Assembly (NCBI GenBank): GCA_002395775.1
Contig: DGUV01000006.1
Coordinates: forward strand, 377-20,273
Origin: Prevotellaceae bacterium UBA4301
Lineage (GTDB): Bacteria > Bacteroidota > Bacteroidia > Bacteroidales > Bacteroidaceae
DNA: 19,897 nucleotides
Direction: 5' to 3'
The notes under the pieces are model-generated. The model ran no database searches. It had not been told where the DNA came from and saw only the letters and a list, made by a program, of their open reading frames with translations. Shown piece after piece: positions 1 to 5,895 of the stretch (the first letter of the stretch is position 1; every line of letters begins with the position of its first letter). The translations under genes were made by a program, and so were the position numbers.

Positions 1-459
1 GCCATCGGCATCGGCGCCGGACAGCAGAGCCGCATCCACTGCACCCGACTGGCCGGACAGAAGGCCGACATCTGGTGGATGCGCCAGCACCCAAGGGTGA
101 TGGCATTGCCCTTTGTGCCGGGCATACGCCGCGCCGACCGCGACAACACCATCGACATCTTCATCGGTCCCGAGCACGACGACGTCCTGCGCGAGGGCGA
201 ATGGCAGAAGTTCTTCACCGAACAGCCTCAGCCCCTCACGGACGAGGAGCGCCGCGAATGGATGGCACAGCTGACGGGCGTAAGCCTGGGTTCGGATGCC
301 TTCTTCCCGTTTGGCGACAACATTGAGCGCGCCCACAAGAGCGGTGTCTGCTATGTGGCCCAGGCTGGCGGAAGCGTGCGCGACGACCACGTCATCGACA
401 CCTGCGACAAGTACGGCATTGCCATGACATTCACGGGTGTAAGGCTTTTCCATCATTAA
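1..459 (+). CDS. AICAR formyltransferase (stand-alone PurH-type transformylase), C-terminal part
   Basis: The frame is open from base 1 to the TAA at 457-459, giving 152 residues; the 5' end lies outside the window. The visible part is the C-terminal half of the AICAR transformylase fold. It starts with the GIGAGQQSR substrate-binding stretch, continues with SDAFFPF and AQAGGSVRDD, and ends with the FTGVR motif near the C-terminus. In this family the enzyme transfers a formyl group from 10-formyl-tetrahydrofolate to AICAR, the penultimate step of IMP synthesis, in the cytosol. The roughly 70-residue segment between GQQSR and SDAFF (WWMRQHP, FVPGIRRADRDN and so on) is longer than in the classic bifunctional PurH. 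It resembles the separate ~390-residue formyltransferases found in Bacteroidetes and clostridia, so a cyclohydrolase domain is probably absent, though the missing N-terminus cannot be checked here. The family is very likely; the stand-alone form is likely. Confidence 0.9.
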   Translation, partial: AIGIGAGQQSRIHCTRLAGQKADIWWMRQHPRVMALPFVPGIRRADRDNTIDIFIGPEHDDVLREGEWQKFFTEQPQPLTDEERREWMAQLTGVSLGSDAFFPFGDNIERAHKSGVCYVAQAGGSVRDDHVIDTCDKYGIAMTFTGVRLFHH

Positions 460-512
460 TATTAAACAAGGCCCTCTCTAAGACATCAGAGTCCGCTTAA
501 TCACTAAGAGCT

Positions 513-719
513 ATGAGCAAGTTTGCCGGTGACGACATTGACGAGGTAATCCTCAACGGAATCACCTTCCGTGGAGGTCCCAAGCGCGAGACTCCCGAGG
601 GCGGGAGCAAGGTGCGCTCGAAAGCCAAGAAGAAGCAATATGTGACAGGGGCACACGGAAGCGGGTCGGCCAAGAAGAAAGCCGACATCCGCAAAGCCCG
701 AGCCAACAGACACAAGTAA
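513..719 (+). CDS. Small basic hypothetical protein (68 aa)
   Basis: A 68-residue frame starts at ATG 513 and ends at TAA 717-719. It has an acidic N-terminus (FAGDDIDEV) followed by a Gly/Pro segment and a strongly basic C-terminal half rich in Lys, Arg, Ser and Gly (KVRSKAKKKQ, AKKKADIRKARANRHK). There is no signal peptide or membrane segment. Codons mostly end in C or G like the flanking genes, which favours this frame over the overlapping minus-strand frames. It lies 53 bp after the formyltransferase in the same orientation. It converges on pgeF with only 3 bp between the stop codons. I do not recognise a family. The basic tail suggests binding to nucleic acid or ribosomes, but that is only inference from composition. 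Confidence 0.6.
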   Translation: MSKFAGDDIDEVILNGITFRGGPKRETPEGGSKVRSKAKKKQYVTGAHGSGSAKKKADIRKARANRHK

Positions 720-722
720 GAG

Positions 723-1367
723 CTAAGAGCCCTTCAAGAAAATTCCATTAAGGTTTCGCCCAGTTCCAATGCCCTCCCTGCGAGCGCTGTAGAACTGGGC
801 GACATTGTTGTAGGTGCAGATGCCTGAAACATGGATGTCGCAAACGCCGGCTTCACGGAGCAGCCACCGATTGGCCTGCCAAAGGTCGATGTGCCACTTG
901 GCCTGACGGACAGCTATCTCGGACATCGGGAACCCAGCATTGCGAAACTGCTCAAACACCTCGTCGCCTACCTCGAAAGCCGCCTGCGAAATGCCTGGCC
1001 CAACGATGGCATGCAAGTGGGCAGGATTGCATCCCATGGCCTCAATGGTCTTTGACACAATGCCTGCCACCGTGCCACGCCAACCGGCATGGACAGCAGC
1101 GACGACTGAGCACTCGGTGTCATAGAGAAGGACGGGAATGCAGTCGGCCGTCTTCACACAGACACACAGGCCCGGCACATCGGTAATCACGGCATCGGTA
1201 TCCTCTGGGCGGCCGGACTCATGCATCCACAAGACATGGTCGGAATGAGTCTGGCGAGGAAGAGCCAGTTCCTCGGTGCGAAGGCCCATAGCCTCGACAC
1301 AGCAATCGCGACCCGTGGTGAAGGCCGCGATTGCTGGTGGGGTGTCATATCGAAGCAGGTTCATCAT
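723..1367 (-). CDS. pgeF: PgeF/YfiH laccase-domain protein (peptidoglycan editing factor family)
   Basis: This 214-residue protein belongs to the multicopper-polyphenol-oxidase/YfiH family. The three metal- or substrate-site residues of the family are visible: His41 (QTHSDHV), Cys76 (KTADCIPVL) and His93 (AVHAGWRGT), followed by VGPGISQAAFEVGDEV. Family members have been linked to removal of mis-incorporated amino acids from peptidoglycan precursors (PgeF). Relatives such as YlmD and FAMIN also have purine-nucleoside phosphorylase/deaminase activity, so the assignment of substrate is open. The start ATG overlaps the obgE stop in an ATGA tetranucleotide, so it is the last gene of the hpt-adk/obgE/pgeF operon and probably translationally coupled. 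The protein is shorter than most relatives (~240-275 aa). The stretch between FTTG (about residue 16) and QTH (39) is about half its usual length, and the usual GG-S-x-x-Y-x-x-x-N motif is not recognisable. Confidence 0.9.
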   Translation of the reverse strand: MMNLLRYDTPPAIAAFTTGRDCCVEAMGLRTEELALPRQTHSDHVLWMHESGRPEDTDAVITDVPGLCVCVKTADCIPVLLYDTECSVVAAVHAGWRGTVAGIVSKTIEAMGCNPAHLHAIVGPGISQAAFEVGDEVFEQFRNAGFPMSEIAVRQAKWHIDLWQANRWLLREAGVCDIHVSGICTYNNVAQFYSARREGIGTGRNLNGIFLKGS

Positions 1368-2530
1368 AGGTCCTCGTATTCAAAATCATCCAAGTCCTCG
1401 ATGTCTTCGATGTCCTCTTCATCAATGAATTCAATGTCCTCGTCCTCGCCCATGGCCTCCAGTTCCTGATGCAGCAATGCGAGGTCCTTGTTGCGATGCA
1501 CAATCTTCTCCTCATGGGTGATGGCCTGCAACTTATTGCTTTCGCTGTTGAGGGCCTGCCAAAGGATGTCCTTCAGCTCCGTGAGGCCCCGATTGGCAAC
1601 GGCAGAGATGAAGACATGAGGCAAATCATCGGGCAGGTCGTGGGAAAGCATCTCCATGAGCTCATCGTCGAGCAGGTCACACTTGGTTATGGCCAGCACG
1701 CGTTGCTTGTCAAGGAGGTCGGGATTGAATGTCCGTACTTCATTGAGCAAGATTTCATACTCCCGACGAATATCGTCGGTGTCGCCTGGCACCATGAACA
1801 GGAGCAGCGAGTTGCGCTCGATGTGGCGCAAGAATCTGAGTCCCAATCCGCGGCCTTCCGAAGCCCCCTCGATGATGCCGGGAATGTCGGCCATGACGAA
1901 TGACTGATTGTCGCGATAAGCCACAATGCCCAACGAGGGCTCCATCGTGGTGAAGGGATAGTTGGCTATCTTGGGCCGGGCACTGGAAAGACTGCTCAAC
2001 AAGGTGCTCTTTCCGGCATTAGGGAATCCCACAAGACCCACATCGGCAAGCAGCTTCAGTTCGAGGATGACGGTGCGCTCCTGCATGGGCTCACCTGGCT
2101 GGGCATAGCGTGGAGCCTGATTGGTGGAGGTGCGGAAGTTCCAATTGCCCAGACCGCCACGTCCACCCTTCAGCAACATGACCACCTGCCCATCCTCGTT
2201 GACGTCGCACAGGAATTCGCCCGTCTCGGCATCATAGACGACAGTGCCACAAGGGACATCGATGTAGCGGTCCTGCCCGTCATGCCCCGTGCTCCGGCTC
2301 TTGCCGCCATTGCCCCCGTGACCGGCAAATACATGACGCTCATAGCGCAGATGGAGTAATGTCCAATAGTTGTGATTGCCACGTAAATAGACATGGCCAC
2401 CACGTCCCCCGTCCCCACCATCAGGGCCTCCGTTGGGGACGTACTTGGCACGGTGCATGTGCATCGAACCACGTCCGCCCTTTCCCGAACGACAGCAAAT
2501 CTTGACGTAGTCAACAAAGTTACTTTCCAT
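1364..2530 (-). CDS. obgE: GTPase ObgE/CgtA
   Basis: This 388-residue protein has the full Obg layout. A glycine-rich Obg fold covers about residues 1-160 (GKGGRGS, GGPDGGDGGRGG, KGGRGGLGN). It is followed by a P-loop GTPase domain: Walker A GFPNAGKST at 168-176, switch I YPFTT at 191-195, switch II DIPG at 215-218, and TKCD at 282-285 in place of the usual NKxD. The C-terminal ~35 residues are extremely acidic (runs of E/D with I and L). In this family the GTPase binds the 50S subunit and ppGpp and supports ribosome assembly and growth control. It sits 8 bp downstream of the hpt-adk stop and overlaps pgeF by 4 bp, so it is the middle gene of a tight operon. The start ATG at 2530 gives the conserved N-terminus of the family (FVDYVKI). 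Confidence 0.97.
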   Translation of the reverse strand: MESNFVDYVKICCRSGKGGRGSMHMHRAKYVPNGGPDGGDGGRGGHVYLRGNHNYWTLLHLRYERHVFAGHGGNGGKSRSTGHDGQDRYIDVPCGTVVYDAETGEFLCDVNEDGQVVMLLKGGRGGLGNWNFRTSTNQAPRYAQPGEPMQERTVILELKLLADVGLVGFPNAGKSTLLSSLSSARPKIANYPFTTMEPSLGIVAYRDNQSFVMADIPGIIEGASEGRGLGLRFLRHIERNSLLLFMVPGDTDDIRREYEILLNEVRTFNPDLLDKQRVLAITKCDLLDDELMEMLSHDLPDDLPHVFISAVANRGLTELKDILWQALNSESNKLQAITHEEKIVHRNKDLALLHQELEAMGEDEDIEFIDEEDIEDIEDLDDFEYEDL

Positions 2531-2538
2531 CGATGGAA

Positions 2539-3675
2539 TCAGGCGTTTTTGGCATCAATCAACTGGAAGATGCTCTCAATCATGGCTTCCTTGTTGGGAG
2601 TGTCGGCCCAACGGACCACATTGAGCATGCCTTCCTTCTCAAACCACTTCAGGATGGGCTCCGTCTTGCTGTGGTAAACTTCGAAGCGCTGCTTGATGGT
2701 GGCTTCGTTGTCGTCAGCACGACCTTCAATCTGGGCACGGCGCAATAGGCGCTCCATGAGCACGTCTTCCTCAACCACAAGGTCGATGGCAATGCCCATG
2801 TCATGACCGCGCTCGGCAAGCATCTGCTTCAGAGCCTCGGCCTGAGCAATGGTGCGGGGAAAACCGTCGAAGATGACGCCACGTCCCTGAGGCAGGCTGT
2901 CATAGGTCTTGGCAAGAATCTGAATCATGAGGTCGTCGGGGATGAGCTGGCCCTTGTCGATAAGGCCCTTGGCCACACGGCCAACCTCTGTGCCGTTCTT
3001 GATTTCGTTACGCAGGGTGTCACCCGTGGAGATGTGATTCATGCCATACTTCTCGACGATGGCATCGCTGTAGGTGCCCTTGCCACTGCCCGGAGCACCA
3101 AAGATGATGATGTTTTTCATATTTCGTTGTTTATCTTCTACTAACGTATAGATGTCACGCGTGTTGCGGCCAAATCCATCGTAATCAAGGCCATAGCCAA
3201 CGATAAAGTCGTTGGGAATCTGCATGCAGCAGTAGCGGATGTCGAGGTTGACCTGCAACTTGCCGGGCTTGAGCAGCAGCGTGCAGATGCTTATGCTCGA
3301 GGGATTGTGCCTCTTCAGCGTCTCGAGCATGTGAGCCATGGTCAGCCCCGTATCGACAATGTCCTCAACCACGATGACTGGGCGACCGGTGACATCGACA
3401 TTCAGTCCCATGATTTCACGAATCTCACCAGTTGTACCCATGCCTTCGTACGAAGCCAAGCGAACGAAAGAAATCTCGCAGGGCAGATCCACCTCGCGAA
3501 GCAAGTCGGCAGCAAAGATGAACGAACCGTTCAGCACGGCCAGAAAGATGGGGTGCTGCCCCTGAAAGTCATGATTAATCTGCGATGCTACGCGTTTAAC
3601 CTCGGCAAGAATTTTGTTCTCAGGAATGGAAATGGCAAATTTCTTGTCCTTTACTTCAATAATATTATTATTCAT
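2539..3675 (-). CDS. hpt-adk: Hypoxanthine phosphoribosyltransferase-adenylate kinase in-frame fusion
   Basis: One uninterrupted frame encodes two complete enzymes. Residues 1 to about 180 are a hypoxanthine phosphoribosyltransferase, with the PRPP loop VVEDIVDTGLT at about 102-112 and the hood/substrate segment IVGYGLDYDGFGRN. After a linker of about five residues (EDKQRN), Met186 begins a full-length 193-residue adenylate kinase. It has P-loop GAPGSGKGT (about 193-201), STGDTLR, DGFPRT and a short LID region. Together they would make IMP/GMP from hypoxanthine/guanine plus PRPP and interconvert AMP, ADP and ATP in the cytosol. A GTG at 3693 also opens the frame, but it lies inside the -7 element, so ATG 3675 is the better start. 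The sequence before internal ATG 3120-3118 is A-rich, so internal initiation of free Adk is possible. First gene of the operon with obgE and pgeF. Confidence 0.93.
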   Translation of the reverse strand: MNNNIIEVKDKKFAISIPENKILAEVKRVASQINHDFQGQHPIFLAVLNGSFIFAADLLREVDLPCEISFVRLASYEGMGTTGEIREIMGLNVDVTGRPVIVVEDIVDTGLTMAHMLETLKRHNPSSISICTLLLKPGKLQVNLDIRYCCMQIPNDFIVGYGLDYDGFGRNTRDIYTLVEDKQRNMKNIIIFGAPGSGKGTYSDAIVEKYGMNHISTGDTLRNEIKNGTEVGRVAKGLIDKGQLIPDDLMIQILAKTYDSLPQGRGVIFDGFPRTIAQAEALKQMLAERGHDMGIAIDLVVEEDVLMERLLRRAQIEGRADDNEATIKQRFEVYHSKTEPILKWFEKEGMLNVVRWADTPNKEAMIESIFQLIDAKNA

Positions 3676-3692
3676 ACAACGGAAATTTGCCA

Positions 3693-3700
3693 CAAAGATA
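3693..3700 (-). promoter_or_regulatory. Promoter -7 element of the hpt-adk/obgE/pgeF operon
   Basis: On the minus strand the octamer TATCTTTG matches the Bacteroidetes -7 consensus TAnnTTTG. It lies 17 bp upstream of the hpt-adk ATG, implying a very short leader. No clear TTTG -33 element is seen at the usual spacing; the upstream DNA is AT-rich. Confidence 0.65.
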
Positions 3701-3764
3701 GTATAATTAATTAAAAATTGAAAATTAAAGAACGAAAAACAAACCAGAAATCAACTTTAATCAG

Positions 3765-3772
3765 TACCTTTG
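3765..3772 (+). promoter_or_regulatory. Promoter -7 element of nnrD
   Basis: TACCTTTG on the plus strand matches TAnnTTTG and lies 8 bp before ATG 3781. This would leave a leader of only a few nucleotides. It also argues against the upstream TTG start at 3718. No good -33 element is visible. The divergent hpt -7 element is about 65 bp away. Confidence 0.5.
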
Positions 3773-3780
3773 TGGGCATA

Positions 3781-4581
3781 ATGACGAAACTTCACACCAT
3801 AGATGGCACTGATGTGCAGCAAATGTGGCGTCCCCGACCCAAGGATGGGCATAAGGGAACTTTTGGCCACGCCCTGCTCGTTGTAGGGAGCAAGGGCATG
3901 GCTGGAGCCGCCATACTGGCCGCAGAGGCTTGCCTGCGCAGCGGCATCGGGAAACTGAGCATCTGCTCAGCTGAAGAGAACCGGAGCATACTGCAAATCT
4001 GTATTCCCGAGGCCATCCTCACGAACGAAGTCAACAATTCCTATCAAGCCATAGGAATCGGGCCGGGACTGGGAATGAATGGCAACATGCTGCAAACCTG
4101 CCTGCAACTGGAAAGGCCCTTGGTAATCGACGCGGATGCCATCAACCTGCTGAGCCAGAAACCGGAATGGCTGAACAGGGTGGCTGCAAACAGCATTTTC
4201 ACCCCTCACGCCAAGGAGGCACAACGGCTGATGGGGAGCAATCGGCTTGAAGAGGTTGCCACGTTTGCTGTCAACCGCAAAGTGATAGTCGTGCTAAAAG
4301 GCCATCCCACCCACGTTTGCTGCCCAGACGGGAACGTCTATCGACTGGAAGTAGGAAACTCTGGCATGGCCACAGCGGGCAGTGGCGACGTCCTGACGGG
4401 CATCATAACGGGACTCCTGGCACAAGGCTACCAGCCTCGCGAGGCTGCCATCATGGGCGTATGGCTGCATGGCACGGCAGGCGACTCTTCTGCCGATGAA
4501 ATGGGAGAAAATTGCATGCTCGCACGTGACATCATCCGGCATCTGCCCCACGCCTTCAGACAGTTGAACAATGTTAATTGA
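3781..4581 (+). CDS. nnrD: ADP-dependent (S)-NAD(P)H-hydrate dehydratase
   Basis: This 266-residue protein carries the ribokinase-like NAD(P)HX dehydratase (YjeF C-terminal) fold. Visible signatures are the FGHALLVVGSKGMAGAAILAAEA nucleotide region (28-50), GIGPGLG (92-98), VIDADAINLL (115-124), TPHAKEAQRL (141-150), VVLKGHPT (170-177) and the ATAGSGDVLTG phosphate/catalytic motif (198-208) with the catalytic Asp at about 203. The enzyme repairs hydrated NAD(P)H using ADP. Only the dehydratase half is present; the YjeF N-terminal epimerase domain, often fused in front, is absent here. The start at 3781 is chosen because the upstream TTG (3718) lies before the -7 promoter element and its extra 21 residues do not look like family sequence. 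The next gene starts 13 bp after its stop, so the two probably form an operon. Confidence 0.93.
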   Translation: MTKLHTIDGTDVQQMWRPRPKDGHKGTFGHALLVVGSKGMAGAAILAAEACLRSGIGKLSICSAEENRSILQICIPEAILTNEVNNSYQAIGIGPGLGMNGNMLQTCLQLERPLVIDADAINLLSQKPEWLNRVAANSIFTPHAKEAQRLMGSNRLEEVATFAVNRKVIVVLKGHPTHVCCPDGNVYRLEVGNSGMATAGSGDVLTGIITGLLAQGYQPREAAIMGVWLHGTAGDSSADEMGENCMLARDIIRHLPHAFRQLNNVN

Positions 4582-4594
4582 TAATATAATAAAT

Positions 4595-5674
4595 ATGAAA
4601 CGCATTGCACTGATAGCCTTAGCTATCCTTTCACCCCTCAGTTTTCATCTCTCACCCCTATCGGCACAAACCGAAGTGAGCAACTTCGTACCTGGAAGCA
4701 CACTGGAGGGAGTCAACTACTATCTGCCAAAGACTGCCCTGCGCGTGGTGGTTGTAGCTGAGAAGAGTGTTACCACACCTGGCGAGCTGAACAAGTATGC
4801 CTTCCGTTACCTGCGACTCAAAGATGTTCCCACGGAGACCTCAACCTCGTGGACCATCAAGAGCATAACACTGGAACCCTATGGCGTGCCCGACCAGTCG
4901 AAGGCCTACAACGTGAAAGTGAAGAGCAAGACCGTGGCCCCACTGATGTCGCTGACGCATGACGGCATCTTGCTGGCCATCAACACCGAGGCTGAAGAGG
5001 AAACACTCCCCTCCCTGCCCCAAACAACACAGGCCGCTGCGATGCTGAATCCTAAGAAATACATGAATCAGGAGATGCTGTCGGCCGGAAGCACAGCCAA
5101 GCTGGCAGAACTTTGTGCGCAGGAGATTTATGATATTCGCGAGAGCCGCAATGCGCTGGTACGCGGAGAGGCTGACAACACGCCGAAGGATGGTGAGCAA
5201 CTGCGCCTGATGCTGGAGCAACTTGACACACAGGACCGCGCCCTGACACAATTGTTCAGCGGCAGCACGCAGACAAGCACTGAGGTATTCAGCCTCAACT
5301 ATACGCCCTCACAAGAAACCGAACGCGAGACTCTGTTCCGCTTTTCACAGTTTGCCGGCGTAGTAGATAAGGACGACCTATCGGGCCAACCCGTTTACAT
5401 CAGCATCAAGAACACCGGCAACCTGCCCGCCAGACAAGACAATGCCGAAATCGACAAGAAGAAAGCCAAGATGGAGCGAGGCATCTTCTATAATATGCCC
5501 GCGCGCGAAGCTGTGAGCATTTTTGACCTTAACCGCTCCTACACGACCATTGAATGCAGCATGGGCCAGTTTGGCACGACAGAGATACTGAGTGATGTGC
5601 TCTTCGATAAAAAAACTACCACTCGCGTAACCTTTTTCCAAGAAAACGGAGGCGTAAAGAAGTTGGAACAATAA
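4595..5674 (+). CDS. DUF4831-like secreted protein
   Basis: This 359-residue protein has an N-terminal signal peptide (MKRIALIALAILSP, then a hydrophobic/Ser-rich segment and SAQ, about residue 24). I read it as a member of the DUF4831 family, a Bacteroidales-specific exported family of unknown function. The basis is overall length, the early NYYLPKTALRVVV segment, the T-x-x-P-G-E-x-x-x-Y-A-x-R-Y-L motif and the late GIFYNMPAREAV segment. No lipobox cysteine follows the signal, so a periplasmic location is more likely than a lipoprotein. ATG 4595 is preferred to ATG 4571, because the signal peptide begins there and the earlier Met overlaps nnrD. It follows nnrD by 13 bp. A functional link to NAD(P)HX repair is not evident. 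Confidence 0.8.
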   Translation: MKRIALIALAILSPLSFHLSPLSAQTEVSNFVPGSTLEGVNYYLPKTALRVVVVAEKSVTTPGELNKYAFRYLRLKDVPTETSTSWTIKSITLEPYGVPDQSKAYNVKVKSKTVAPLMSLTHDGILLAINTEAEEETLPSLPQTTQAAAMLNPKKYMNQEMLSAGSTAKLAELCAQEIYDIRESRNALVRGEADNTPKDGEQLRLMLEQLDTQDRALTQLFSGSTQTSTEVFSLNYTPSQETERETLFRFSQFAGVVDKDDLSGQPVYISIKNTGNLPARQDNAEIDKKKAKMERGIFYNMPAREAVSIFDLNRSYTTIECSMGQFGTTEILSDVLFDKKTTTRVTFFQENGGVKKLEQ

Positions 5675-5724
5675 TTTTTCGAAAATAATTGACATTTGTT
5701 GACTGATATATGACAATTATTTTG

Positions 5725-5732
5725 TACTTTTG
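5725..5732 (+). promoter_or_regulatory. Promoter -7 element of tRNA-Thr
   Basis: TACTTTTG matches TAnnTTTG and sits 21 bp before the mature tRNA 5' end. A TTGAC at 5699-5703 is a possible upstream element, with about 23 bp between TTG and the -7 box, slightly long compared with the usual ~20. Confidence 0.6.
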
Positions 5733-5753
5733 CATCCGCAAATCAGGAATGAT

Positions 5754-5825
<72 letters not shown>

Positions 5826-5835
5826 CATGAAATCA

Positions 5836-5874
5836 GAAGAGGCGTGTCACCCGCAATGGGGAGCACGCCTCTTC
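5836..5874. terminator. Bidirectional hairpin terminator between tRNA-Thr and the Na/Pi gene
   Basis: Eleven perfect base pairs (GAAGAGGCGTG at 5836-5846 with CACGCCTCTTC at 5864-5874) surround a 17-nt loop, followed by CTTTAT on the plus strand. It begins 11 nt after the tRNA and ends 22 nt from the stop of the convergent Na/Pi gene, so it can serve both. The U tract is weak on each side. Confidence 0.7.
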
Positions 5875-5895
5875 CTTTATATGTGCTTTTCAAGG

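Noticed and set aside
3110..3145. Frameshift or sequencing error joining hpt and adk
   Set aside because: Both domains are complete and in the same frame with a short clean linker. A frameshift would leave one domain truncated or in a different frame. A lost stop by single-base error cannot be excluded without reads.
3676..3693. GTG start at 3693 for Hpt-Adk
   Set aside because: It overlaps the TATCTTTG promoter element, so it would be outside the transcript. ATG 3675 gives the expected Hpt N-terminus.
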